NCBI GenBank assembly: GCA_016946835.1
Contig: JACVTC010000095.1
Span: forward strand, 75,001 to 139,000
Origin: Neocallimastix lanati (nom. inval.)
Lineage: Eukaryota; Neocallimastigomycota; Neocallimastigomycetes; Neocallimastigales; Neocallimastigaceae
DNA length: 64,000 bases
Reading direction: 5' to 3'
Each line of letters opens with the position of its first letter. Position 1 is the first letter of the stretch. Of this stretch, positions 14,345 through 24,449 are shown one piece after another. The position numbers and the translations under genes are program-made. The notes beneath the pieces were generated by a model that saw only the letters and a list, made by a program, of their open reading frames with translations, was not told the DNA's origin and ran no database searches.

Positions 14345-15014
14345 TGTTAAGAATCTATAATTATTTTAATCAAAAATAATTTTATTTTCTTAGTTTAGTT
14401 ATAATTAATATAACTTTTATTTAATTGATATTATAATCATAAATTTAAATATAATTAATATTTTATTTAATATTATAGTAAATATTTATTCAATTTACTA
14501 TTAAAATTTTATTTAAATAAATAGTTTTTATACATTTAAAAATAATAATAATTTATTTAATCATTCATTTAAATATTAAAATTTATTAGTTTTTGTAATT
14601 AATTTAAATTAAATTATAAAACTAAAATGTTATTCTATCTTCTATAATGTATTTTGTATTTTATAATGTATTCTGTATTTTGTTTATTATGTAATTTTAT
14701 ACTATTAATGTATTATTTTATATTTTAATGTAAAGTTCAAGAAAATATAACTAAATGGATAAAATTATAATTTTATGATTGAAATAATCTTTATTATTTC
14801 AATTATCTTTATTATTTCAATTAGATTAGACAGTCGGTTAGCTTAGATTTTTCCAATTACTTTTAGTAACTGGTTTTTACATAATTTATGCAATGATTAA
14901 TATGGATAGAATATCGATCGGAAACTTATCTTGGATTTTCTATCTAATCTTTTCCTAGATATAAGAAATTTGTTAAGATTAGAAAATACATTTTTATATT
15001 TAACCTTATTTTTG

Positions 15015-15059
<45 letters not shown>

Positions 15060-15312
15060 ATAAGCCTATTGAGTTCTCTTTGAGAAATTAAGAGTTATTA
15101 TTATAACAAATATAACAAATTTAAAAAAAAAATAACAAATTTAATATAGTAATAATAACAACAATAAATATAATAAAACTATTAATGACTTTATTATTAA
15201 TAAAAATAAATTTTTAATAAATCAAATTTTATATGTAAAATATTTTCTTTTCAAAATTTTAGTGTCTAATAAACTTTAAAATATTAGATAAGAACCATAG
15301 GTAATGTAAGGA
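14345..15312 (+). mobile_element. Old A-type LTR, truncated
   Basis: Starts TGTTAAGAATCTATAATTATTTT and follows the LTR of element A (27405) over most of its length, including the region around the start site (TATAAATAAG, then GAGTTCTCTTTGAGAAA) and AAGAACCATAG near the end. It differs from the 27405 copy at roughly one base in five by eye, so it is much older and not the partner LTR of element A. It carries a roughly 38-base poly-A run near 15016 and stops abruptly where gag-like sequence of another family begins. Confidence 0.7.
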
Positions 15313-16990
15313 ATGGATGCTTTCCTCAATGGACTTAACGACCAAATTACTACCAAAATATATGAAATGTTTTCAGGACCAAGATCTCTTTTCGCATTAC
15401 AAACTATATTGCCTCTAGACTAGATAGTCGCATTGCTGCTCATAGACAATTTTCTAATCCACAAAACAGATCAAATAATAATAATAATAATAACAGAAAT
15501 AATAACAGAAATAATAATAATAGAAGACAAAATAAAGGAAAAAAGCCTTTCAAATTCAATGCCCGAGGTCCTTTGTCTAATGAAGAAAAGGAAAGAAGAA
15601 GAAAAGAACATCTTTGTGCCTATTGCGGATCAGCTAACCATTCCCTTGACCATTGCCCACTAGTAAACAGAAATAAAGCCTCTTCAAGCAGTTCTCATAT
15701 CACTAAACTTGAACCCAAAACCATTCCAAGAATAAGAATTTCTGATCAACCCGACGTAAAGCTACCTATTTTTGAATTCTCTCTTAATGTTTCCAATATC
15801 TCTACAAAAACTAAAATTCTTCTGGATTGGGGCTCTCAACTTAATTTAATGGATGTATACTTCGCAAAAGAAAACAATATTCCTTACTCTAGTGAATGTA
15901 ATCTCCCTAACGTATCTGGAATCGGCGGTATTCAGTCAATCATAGGTAAAACTGCTCCAATATCCTTAAAATATAAAAATTACATTTGTAAAATTTGTAA
16001 AACAAGTTTCTATGTTGTTGACCTTCCTTCGTATTGTGCTATTTTAGGCATTGACTGGCTAGAAACTCATAACCCTACTATAAATTTTGCCTCAATGGAA
16101 CTCTCTTTCAAATCCAACTATTGTATTTTTAATTGTCTTGTACTTCCCAGCGCCTTCACTACTTATGTTCCTTTAAATACTATTAAAAAAGGAATGATAA
16201 AGAAGAAGAAAATAAAGAAAGTAATAAAATAAATAAATCATTACCAAAGAAATTACTTCCATTTAAGGATATTTTTAGCGAAATATATGCGAATGTACTT
16301 TCTCGAAGACCTGATTATGCATCAAATGAAGAAGAACTGTCCTTCTGATATTCCTTTCAACGTCTTAAAACCTGAAAATTTTTGCCCTGCTACTTCCATT
16401 GCCTCTTTAAATGATCAAATACTCCATGAATACAAGAAAGACAAATATTATAATGAAATCTGCAAAAAACTCAACTCTAAACCTGAATCTAATAAATTTT
16501 CTTTAAGCAACAACTTCTTACTCTTTGATGGAAAAATTTATGTTCCCTTTAACTGTCATTCTTCCTTATTAAATATCTGTCTTGACTCCCCATCTGCTGG
16601 TCATTTTGGTTTCAAGAAAACTTTCTCCTTAATCAATCGTGACTTTTGGTGATCATCTATGCAAAAAGATATTAAAGACTATATTTAATCTTGTGAAATC
16701 GGTTGTCGTTCAAAGGATTCTAGACACAAACCTTGTGGATTTCTGAACCCACTAGAAATTCCTGACCGACCTTGGACTTCGCTTTCCATGGATTTCATCA
16801 CTGATCTCCCTTCATCTAATGGATATACTTGTATTTTTGTTGTTCTCGATAGATTCACAAAAATGGGTCACTTCATCCCTTTTCTTAAGTACATACTACT
16901 GTTTACTGCTAACGTGCTTCTGGAAAATCGTCTGGAAATGCTTGAGTATTTTCTTATTCAACTGTTTTCTTTCGCCAAAACTTCCTAACT
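15313..16990 (+). pseudogene. Ty3/gypsy relic (B/E family): gag, protease and integrase pieces
   Basis: A broken copy, with several breaks, of the same chromodomain family as elements B and E. Recognisable parts in order are the end of gag (similar to the MDAFMAGLND region of B), a zinc knuckle of the form CX2CX4HX4C, an aspartic protease region, then integrase zinc-finger and early catalytic-core sequence. Reverse transcriptase and RNase H are not visible. Identity to B is clear but well below that between young copies, so it is a fossil older than B or E. The LTR to its left belongs to another family, so the two were probably brought together by later rearrangement. Confidence 0.8.
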
Positions 16991-17059
16991 ATGACCTTAT
17001 AATCATAATAAACATATATATATATTTCATAGTTAATATAATTTATAATTTAGGTAAAA

Positions 17060-18154
17060 ATGGAATCCAATAGTAATAACGCCCAAATTCCAAGTGAAGT
17101 TGAATCCTCAAAGCTTATAACAGCTTTAACAGAATTTATTCCTACCTTCTTTTCCGCCAACGGAGTGTTATCCAAGGACTTAGCTGATAACAACAAACTT
17201 AACGTTAATGAGCTCCTGGAACAGAGTGAATTGTTTTTTAAAAAACATCCCAACTCTTTTTCCACGGACGACTTAAAAATTTCTTATGTTATCAGCATGT
17301 TACATGGACCTCCAAAGAAATGGGGACTTTCATTGAAGGCTGATGGGACTTTAAATTCGTTAAGCTATGACACCTTTAAAGATATTTTGATAAGCAATTT
17401 TGGGGATACTAAAGAACAGAAGGATGTTCTTATTGAACAACTTCTAAACTTAAAACAACTTCATTTAGGAAGAGCCGCATTATATACTATTGAATTTCGA
17501 AGGTTAGCTGGACGTATTGGATGGCCGGACGATGTATTCATTGACCTAATCAAAAGAGGTCTTCTTGAGGATGTTAAAACAGAGTTCAATAAATTAGACA
17601 AACCTAAAAGTTTATTTGAGGCAACAAATTCTATTATCAATATTGATAGAAAATGTTTACTTAAGCAAAAAGTAAAGACCAATGACTACAAGCCAAAGAG
17701 TAGTAAATCTTTCAAACGAAAAAGAAACGAAACTAACACTAACATGACCGAAAACAAATTTAAACGCAATAAGCACCATAAGGGACGAGACAATGGAAGT
17801 ATTTTATCAGCAAATTACACCCCAAGTCATAATAATAAAATGACTACAACTTTCTTGTTAACTGTTAATAACAAAAAGATTAAAACCAGAATCCTTATTG
17901 ACTCGGGCTCTGCTAGAAGTTATCTCTGCAAAAGCTTCGTAACAGCAAACAAAATTCCTTATTCAAACCTCTCAAATACGATCAATGTAAAACTTCCTAA
18001 TGAAAAGAATATGGCTATAAAACAAGTTACAAAACGTCTTAAGCTTACTTTCATGGACCATACGGAAACATTTGAATTCTTTATAGCCAATTTACAACTT
18101 CAAGACGTATCTGCAATCCTTGGAAGAGATTGGTTAAGCTTTCATTCACCTTAC
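17060..18154 (+). pseudogene. Element A gag-protease part
   Basis: Left part of element A, ending where element B was inserted. It starts with a Gag-like N-terminal region (MESNSNNAQI), contains a retrotransposon Gag domain around residues 50-200 (FFKKHPNSF, LHGPPKKWGL, then SNFGDTKEQ), a Lys/Arg-rich stretch, and an aspartic protease with the motif LIDSGSA followed later by ILGRDWL. No CCHC zinc knuckle is seen; the basic Lys/Arg segment may do the RNA binding instead. A TTTAG acceptor-like site lies just before the ATG (see the LTR A entry). Confidence 0.85.
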
Positions 18155-18585
18155 TGTAACGAATCATAAAAATTAGCATAATGTCTTAGTTGTTAGTAAC
18201 TAAGACTTTAGTTCGAGCTTCTCAAGTTCGAAACCTTTATTTTTCCAAAAAATATATTTTATTATTATTTTTATTTTATTTTTTATTTTTATTAAGAAAA
18301 ATAGCTTGATTGGTTATTTTTAATTCATTAAAATTTCTTTATTTTATTTATCAAAATTTTTATATAAATAGGAGTAGATTTTCCTCTAAAAATATTTTAT
18401 ACTTTGAGTTTTTATTAATAAAATAAAATTATTATTAAACACTAACTTATTAAGTTAATTAATGTGTTTTTGATAATAAATTTATAATTAATAAAATAAA
18501 TATAAATAAAAATATTTTACTTATTTTATTTTAAAGGTTTTAAGTGTTTATTTTTAAATTTATTGTCAAGAACCATTTCGTGACA
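18155..18585 (+). repeat. 5' LTR of element B
   Basis: 431 bp, TGTAACG to CGTGACA. Near its start it holds a stem-loop (CTTAGTT, loop, AACTAAG) and AGTTCGAAACC, which resembles a weak Pol III B box. The sequence TATAAATAGGAGTAGA in the second half is a likely TATA element. Preceded by target duplication CTTAC. Confidence 0.95.
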
Positions 18586-18814
18586 ATAAAAACTCCTAAA
18601 AATAAAAAACTTAATACCTTAGTGTTTAAAATTTTTAAGTATTCTTTTTAAGAAAAATAAGTCAGTAGCAAACAATAATTGTTTGTAAATTAAGGCGTTT
18701 TTCAAAAAGAGAATATAAAGATAAGTCAGTAGCTTTGTGCGAAGTAAGGCGTCTTTATTTACTAAAAATTTTAATCATTGCTTTTCTTAATAATATTTCT
18801 AATAAAACATTTTT

Positions 18815-18854
<40 letters not shown>

Positions 18855-19444
18855 GAGTAAAATTTTTTAAGAAAATATTCAGAAATAATTGAATTAGTAC
18901 TGACTTAGAAGCAGGTTCTAATTCAAATACAAGAAGTGAAGAAATTTCCGGAGTAAGTTTATCTTGTACAATAATTGGGTTGGCAAGCTCTGAACTACTT
19001 TGAAAATTTTATTTTTTTAAAGTACTCGAGGTGCGCTCAAGTACACAAGTCGTAATAGACGAGTGACTTGACAAATAAGCGCATACTATTTCTTCACCTT
19101 TTGAATTAAACCTGGAAAATTTCAGGAAATGCTTTTATTTCTAACTTATTTTTGAACGCTTAAATTTTCTTAAATTAAATTTATTCTTATTAGATTTTTA
19201 TTTTTTCTTTTTCTATTTTCTTTCTGGAACGAATTCTAATAAAACAATTTTTTTTTTTCCTATAAATTTTTATTATTTCTTTTTTCGTTCCAATAACACA
19301 TATAACAAAAACTTAATTGATTATTTTATTTAACAATACTAATACTTTTCAAAAAATAAAAACTTTGTCAATCAAATTTTTTCCATTACTTTTAATTACA
19401 ATTATATCATTTCTTTTTATATTCTTTATAAATTACAAATAAAT
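18586..19444 (+). other. Structured 5' leader of element B
   Basis: Untranslated leader of about 860 bp. It begins ATAAAAACTCC directly after the LTR, without a TGG-type tRNA primer site. Two related units (18658-18698 and 18723-18752) share AAGTCAGTAGC and TAAGGCGT around different hairpins (CAAACAAT/ATTGTTTG at 18669-18685; CTT/AAG at 18733-18744). Further hairpins are TTGAATTAG/CTAATTCAA (18889-18926), GTACTCGAG/CTCAAGTAC with one mismatch (19022-19044) and AAGTC/GACTT (19047-19069). An (ATA)n run lies near 18820-18853. Confidence 0.6.
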
Positions 19445-22400
19445 ATGGAGGAACATAATATTTTAGAAAATGCTACCTTAAAAGATGGTTTTGCGGGTGA
19501 CAGAAGATATTTGAAAGGTTTCCTAGCTAAAATTGATCTTATATTTGCTCTCTATCCAGATCAATACCTCGAAGATGAAAAGAAAGTAATTTATATAATC
19601 TCCCGATTGTATGGAAACGCAATGAATTGGGCAGCTACCTTGATCGAGAATAATGACCCATGTCTACATAACTACGAAGCCTTTGTAGGAAAATTAAAGG
19701 CTTTTTATGGGAGTAATGACGAATCCTATGTAGCCAACCAAATGCTAAGAAGAATTAAACAAAAAAACATAGGAGGAGTCAGTGGATACATATTAGAATT
19801 TAACAAGTATGCCGATGTATCCACATGGAACGAAGAAGCAAAAATGGACGCTTTTATGGCCGGTTTAAATGATAATGTTGCCTCTCGTATTCTTGAAATG
19901 TTTCCTGGCCCAAAAACTTTATTCGCCATGCAAACAATTGCTTCCAGAATTGATTCTCGTTTATATGTTCAAAGACAATTTTCAAACCAAAGGCATTTCA
20001 ATAACGAAAATCAAAGATTTAATAAAGCTCATTCACAAAAAAGAAATAAGTCTAAATTCAGCTTTCATAAGCCTCTTTCTAAACAAGAAAAGGAAAGAAG
20101 AAAAAGGGAAAATCTCTGTGTTTATTGTGGCTCTCCAGACCACAGTTTAAAAGATTGTATAAAGAAGAATAAAAATAAAGAAAATATTTCCATGGTATCT
20201 ATTCCTGCCAAGGCCTCAAATTTAAACAATTCCTCTCAAGAACATCTTGCTACAGAATTTAAATTATCTTTCGAACTAACGCCAAAGATTCTTATAGATT
20301 CCGGTTCTAAGCTCAATCTCATTGATGTCGACTACTGCAATGACCATAATTTACCTTATCATGATGATGGTCAATTACCAAAAATCATTGGTATTGGTGG
20401 TAGTCAATCTATCTTCGGTATAACTCCACCTCTTAATCTTCGTTATAAGGATCATCTTTGTAGAACTCAATTTTATGTTACAGATTTACCTGCTTATCCT
20501 TGTATTTTAGGTCTCGATTGGCTCAAAGAACACAACCCTCATATTGATTTTGCTACGAATACTTTATCTTTTGTTTCTAATCACTGTCTTACTTATTGTG
20601 TCTCTTTACCAAATAATGTTCCAGAATTCCCAGAAGAACCTTCTGCTTTTCCCATTATAGAAAATAATTCTCGCCGTAATACCACTAACAATAAAAGTCA
20701 CAATTCTACTTCCTCTCATAACAATTTAAATTTACAAAACACTTCTCCTTGTACTTCTTTTATGGTTATAACCGATGAATCCAATTGTAAATCAAAAAGT
20801 ATCCCTAACAATTCTAATTCTTTAACTTCTAATTCACTTTCTGTTTCTCATGATACTTTCAAAAATTCTATTTCAAAACTTAACTCTTCTCTTAATCCTA
20901 TTTCATATTATGAATTAAAATCTAAACTTCCTAAAGTATTAATGGAATTTTTTGACTTTTTTAGTGAATCTTCTGCCAACGAACTTCCGCCTCATCGTCA
21001 ATATGATTGTCAAATAAATATTATAGCTAACGGAAAGCTTTATTATGGTCCTATCTATCCATTAACAGATAAGGAAATAAAAGCTTTAGAGAAATATATC
21101 AAGGAAAACCTTAAGAAAGGATTTATTCGTAAATCCAAATCTCCTGCCGGTGCTTCAATATTCTTTGTCCTTAAAAAGAATGGTGAACTCCGATTAGTAG
21201 TTGACTACCGCCCTCTCAATGAAATCACAATTCGAGATTCCTATCCTCTTCCACTAATTCAAGATATGCTTGAGCATTTGGGGAAAGCAAAAATCTTTTC
21301 TAAATTAGATCTTCGCTCGGCATATAATTTCATTCGAATTAAGGAAGGCGACGAATACAAGACCGCTTTTACTTGTATTTTTGGACACTTTGAATACACC
21401 GTAATGCCATTTGGGCTAAAGAACGCTCCTGCCGTTTTCCAACATTTCATTAATGATGTTCTTGAAGATGTTATTGGAAAATTTGCATATGCCTACATCG
21501 ATGACATCATTATCTTCTCTAAAGATTACAATTCTCATGTTAAGCATGTCAAGGAAATTTTAACTCGCCTCAGGAAAGCTAAACTATATGCTAAACTCGA
21601 AAAATGCGAATTTTTCGTTCCTTACATCGATTTCCTTGGGCACCGTATCTCCTCTGAAGGCATTTATATGGACCCCAAAAAGGTCGACTCCATCTTAAAT
21701 TGGCCCGTTCCTACTTGTGTAAAAGACGTTCAATCTTTTCTCGGTCTAGCAAATTTTTACAGACGTTTTATTCCAGGTTTTGCTAAACTTGCTCATCCTC
21801 TCCATCATCTTTTAAGAAAGAATGTTAAGTTTTCATGGTCTCCTGATGCCCAAGCTGCTTTTGACTCTCTTAAATTAAAGTTTACCTCATCACCAGTTCT
21901 TATTTATCCTAATAGAGAACTTCCTTTCATAGTTGAAACTGATTCTAGTAACTTTGCTATTGGTGCTGTCCTATCACAGAAATCTCCAAACGACAATCAT
22001 TTACACCCAGTTGCTTTCTTTTCTAGATCACTTACAGGTGCAGAACGCAACTACCCAATTTACGACAAAGAACTTTTGGCTATTGTTTCCGCTTTAGAAA
22101 ATTGGCGCCATCTTCTTAAAGGTTCTGACATTCCTTTCATTATTTTCTCCGATCATCGTAACCTTTTATTTCAAAAGAAACCTGAAAAAATGACTCAAAG
22201 ACTTGTTCGATGGTCTTTATTTCTTTCAGAATTCAATTTTAAAATCCTGTATCGTTCCGGTTCCTCTAATGGTAAACCTGATGCTCTTTCCCGCCGTCCT
22301 GATTATGTTAACTCTGCTAATGATTCAGATATTCCCTTTACCGTCCTTCGTCCAGAAAATTTTTGTGCTCTTGTTTGTTCAATCTCGTCTCTTAACAATG

Positions 22401-23821
22401 AAATTCTAACTGGTTATAAATCTGACTCCTTTTATCAAGACGTATGTACTTATCTTGATAATAAAAAACCACCTATCCCCCATAGCCAAATTGATAAATT
22501 TTCTCTTAACAATGGCTTTCTTCTTTTCAATAGCCGTATTTATGTTCCATCAAGCTGCCGTACACAAATTATGAAAATATGCCATGATTCTCCTACTGCA
22601 GGTCATTATGGTATTAAAAAAACTATTTCTCTTACTTTTCGTGATTTTTGGTGGCCTTCTTTATCCTCTGATATCAAGAAGTATGTTCGATCCTGCGATG
22701 TCTGTTGTCGCTCTAAAACTTCGCGCCATAAACCTTATGGTTTTCTGAACCCTCTTGAAATTAGTGAACGTCCTTGGTCTTCCATTTCAATGGACTTTAT
22801 TACCGATTTACCCGACTCCGATGGCTTTACATGCATTCTCGTTATCGTGGATAGATTAACTAAAATGTTCCATCTTATCCCTTTTCATGGTCTCCCTTCC
22901 GCTATTGACACTGCTTCTGCCTTCATTGACCATATATTTAGACTTCATGGCCTTCCTGAAGAAATTATTTCCGACAGAGGTTCCCAGTTTACTTCAAAAT
23001 TTTGGAAAGCTGTTTGCCAATCTCTTAACATTGATCTCAAACTTTCATCTCCATATCATCATCAATCCAATGGCCAGACGGAGAGAGTGAACTCCGTTGT
23101 AGAACAATATCTAAGATGTTTTTCAAATTATAAGGGTTCTGATTGGAAAAACTACCTAAGCTTTGCCGAATTTAGCTATAACAACGCTGTTCAAGAATCT
23201 ACGGGTTTTTCTCCTTTCTTCCTTAATTATGGTTTTCACCCAAAACATTCACCTTTAATTCCTGAGCAAATTAATGTACCTCGTGCTGTAGAATTTACCA
23301 AAGATTTTCAAGATTTAATAAAGAAATTAAAAGAAAACTTGAAAATGGCCATTGAAACCCAGAAGAAACAGGCCGACAAGTATAGATGTAAACCTCCTAA
23401 ATTTAAAAAGGGTGATAAAGTTTGGCTTGATAGTTCCTTAATCATTCATAAGGGAAATAAAAAGTTCAAACCAAGAAAACTAGGTCCATATAAAATATTG
23501 GAAAAAGTAACTGAAGTCTCTTATAAATTAGATTTACCTAAATCTCTAAGAATTCACCCAATCGTACATGTATCAAGCTTGGAGCCTTATTGCGAAGACA
23601 ACTTTAACAGAATAACACCAGCTCCACCTCCTATTATAATCAATGATGAAGTAGAATACGAGGTAGGAGAAATTTTAGACAAAAGAAAACATTATGGTAA
23701 AATACAATACTTAATTAAGTGGAAAGGTTACCCTCTTTCTGAAGCATCTTGGGAACCAAAAGAAAATTTAAATTGTGATGAAATTTTAAGAAATTTTAAC
23801 AAAAAATTTATCAATAAATAA
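19445..23821 (+). CDS. Element B Gag-Pol polyprotein with chromodomain
   Basis: One open frame of 1458 residues coding for the whole polyprotein, so no frameshift is needed. Order: Gag (about 1-190), zinc knuckle CX2CX4HX4C near 225-238, aspartic protease with LIDSGSK near 283, reverse transcriptase (about 530-760, with YIDD near 684), RNase H starting near 831 (ETDSSNFAIGA), integrase with an HHCC zinc finger (about 1045-1085) and a DDE core (MDFITDLP near 1115, DRGSQF near 1176, Glu in the TERVNS region near 1211), and a C-terminal chromodomain (about 1402-1452, with [10 protein letters not shown]-like core [15 protein letters not shown]). Gene order RT-RH-IN with a chromodomain is typical of the chromovirus branch of Ty3/gypsy, whose chromodomain directs integration to marked chromatin. 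The frame is uninterrupted. Confidence 0.96.
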   Translation: MEEHNILENATLKDGFAGDRRYLKGFLAKIDLIFALYPDQYLEDEKKVIYIISRLYGNAMNWAATLIENNDPCLHNYEAFVGKLKAFYGSNDESYVANQMLRRIKQKNIGGVSGYILEFNKYADVSTWNEEAKMDAFMAGLNDNVASRILEMFPGPKTLFAMQTIASRIDSRLYVQRQFSNQRHFNNENQRFNKAHSQKRNKSKFSFHKPLSKQEKERRKRENLCVYCGSPDHSLKDCIKKNKNKENISMVSIPAKASNLNNSSQEHLATEFKLSFELTPKILIDSGSKLNLIDVDYCNDHNLPYHDDGQLPKIIGIGGSQSIFGITPPLNLRYKDHLCRTQFYVTDLPAYPCILGLDWLKEHNPHIDFATNTLSFVSNHCLTYCVSLPNNVPEFPEEPSAFPIIENNSRRNTTNNKSHNSTSSHNNLNLQNTSPCTSFMVITDESNCKSKSIPNNSNSLTSNSLSVSHDTFKNSISKLNSSLNPISYYELKSKLPKVLMEFFDFFSESSANELPPHRQYDCQINIIANGKLYYGPIYPLTDKEIKALEKYIKENLKKGFIRKSKSPAGASIFFVLKKNGELRLVVDYRPLNEITIRDSYPLPLIQDMLEHLGKAKIFSKLDLRSAYNFIRIKEGDEYKTAFTCIFGHFEYTVMPFGLKNAPAVFQHFINDVLEDVIGKFAYAYIDDIIIFSKDYNSHVKHVKEILTRLRKAKLYAKLEKCEFFVPYIDFLGHRISSEGIYMDPKKVDSILNWPVPTCVKDVQSFLGLANFYRRFIPGFAKLAHPLHHLLRKNVKFSWSPDAQAAFDSLKLKFTSSPVLIYPNRELPFIVETDSSNFAIGAVLSQKSPNDNHLHPVAFFSRSLTGAERNYPIYDKELLAIVSALENWRHLLKGSDIPFIIFSDHRNLLFQKKPEKMTQRLVRWSLFLSEFNFKILYRSGSSNGKPDALSRRPDYVNSANDSDIPFTVLRPENFCALVCSISSLNNEILTGYKSDSFYQDVCTYLDNKKPPIPHSQIDKFSLNNGFLLFNSRIYVPSSCRTQIMKICHDSPTAGHYGIKKTISLTFRDFWWPSLSSDIKKYVRSCDVCCRSKTSRHKPYGFLNPLEISERPWSSISMDFITDLPDSDGFTCILVIVDRLTKMFHLIPFHGLPSAIDTASAFIDHIFRLHGLPEEIISDRGSQFTSKFWKAVCQSLNIDLKLSSPYHHQSNGQTERVNSVVEQYLRCFSNYKGSDWKNYLSFAEFSYNNAVQESTGFSPFFLNYGFHPKHSPLIPEQINVPRAVEFTKDFQDLIKKLKENLKMAIETQKKQADKYRCKPPKFKKGDKVWLDSSLIIHKGNKKFKPRKLGPYKILEKVTEVSYKLDLPKSLRIHPIVHVSSLEPYCEDNFNRITPAPPPIIINDEVEYEVGEILDKRKHYGKIQYLIKWKGYPLSEASWEPKENLNCDEILRNFNKKFINK

Positions 23822-23999
23822 TAACTAAATAATACTTATTTTTACTCTCATTTTATTGTTATAATATTTCTATCAATATCAATATAAATATCAAAATTTT
23901 ATTATAAAAATAAAAATGTATGATTTTAATGTATTTAGAATTTTCTAGTTTTATATAGTTAAATTTTATTTTTTTTTTGATTCGTCTGGTATCCGAATC

Positions 24000-24013
24000 C
24001 TGAAGGAGGACCA
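24000..24013 (+). promoter_or_regulatory. Polypurine tract of element B
   Basis: GAAGGAGGACCA immediately before the 3' LTR, the plus-strand primer site. Element E has a close relative, GGAGGCGGACCA, at the same place. Confidence 0.8.
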
Positions 24014-24444
24014 TGTAACGAATCATAAAAATTAGCATAATGTCTTAGTTGTTAGTAACTAAGACTTTAGTTCGAACTTCTCAAGTTCGAAACCTTTATT
24101 TTTCCAAAAAATATATTTTATTATTATTTTTATTTTATTTTTTATTTTTATTAAGAAAAATAGCTTGATTGGTTATTTTTAATTCATTAAAATTTCTTTA
24201 TTTTATTTATCAAAATTTTTATATAAATAGGAGTAGATTTTCCTCTAAAAATATTTTATACTTTGAGTTTTTATTAATAAAATAAAATTATTATTAAACA
24301 CTAACTTATTAAGTTAATTAATGTGTTTTTGATAATAAATTTATAATTAATAAAATAAATATAAATAAAAATATTTTACTTATTTTATTTTAAAGGTTTT
24401 AAGTGTTTATTTTTAAATTTATTGTCAAGAACCATTTCGTGACA
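24014..24444 (+). repeat. 3' LTR of element B
   Basis: 431 bp, the same as the 5' LTR except for one base that I can see (GTTCGAACTT against GTTCGAGCTT). Followed by target duplication CTTAC at 24445-24449, after which element A resumes. Confidence 0.95.
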
Positions 24445-24449
24445 CTTAC

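Larger units (their letters stand above)
18155..24444 (+). mobile_element. Ty3/gypsy chromodomain element B, looks whole and very young
   Basis: Complete LTR element of 6290 bp inserted into element A. LTRs of 431 bp each (18155-18585 and 24014-24444) begin TGTAACGAATC and end CGTGACA. I see a single base difference between them. The 5-bp target duplication CTTAC lies at 18150-18154 and 24445-24449. Between the LTRs are an 860-bp structured leader, one uninterrupted gag-pol frame (19445-23821) and a polypurine tract. No break is visible. Near-identical LTRs mean a very recent insertion. Confidence 0.95.
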
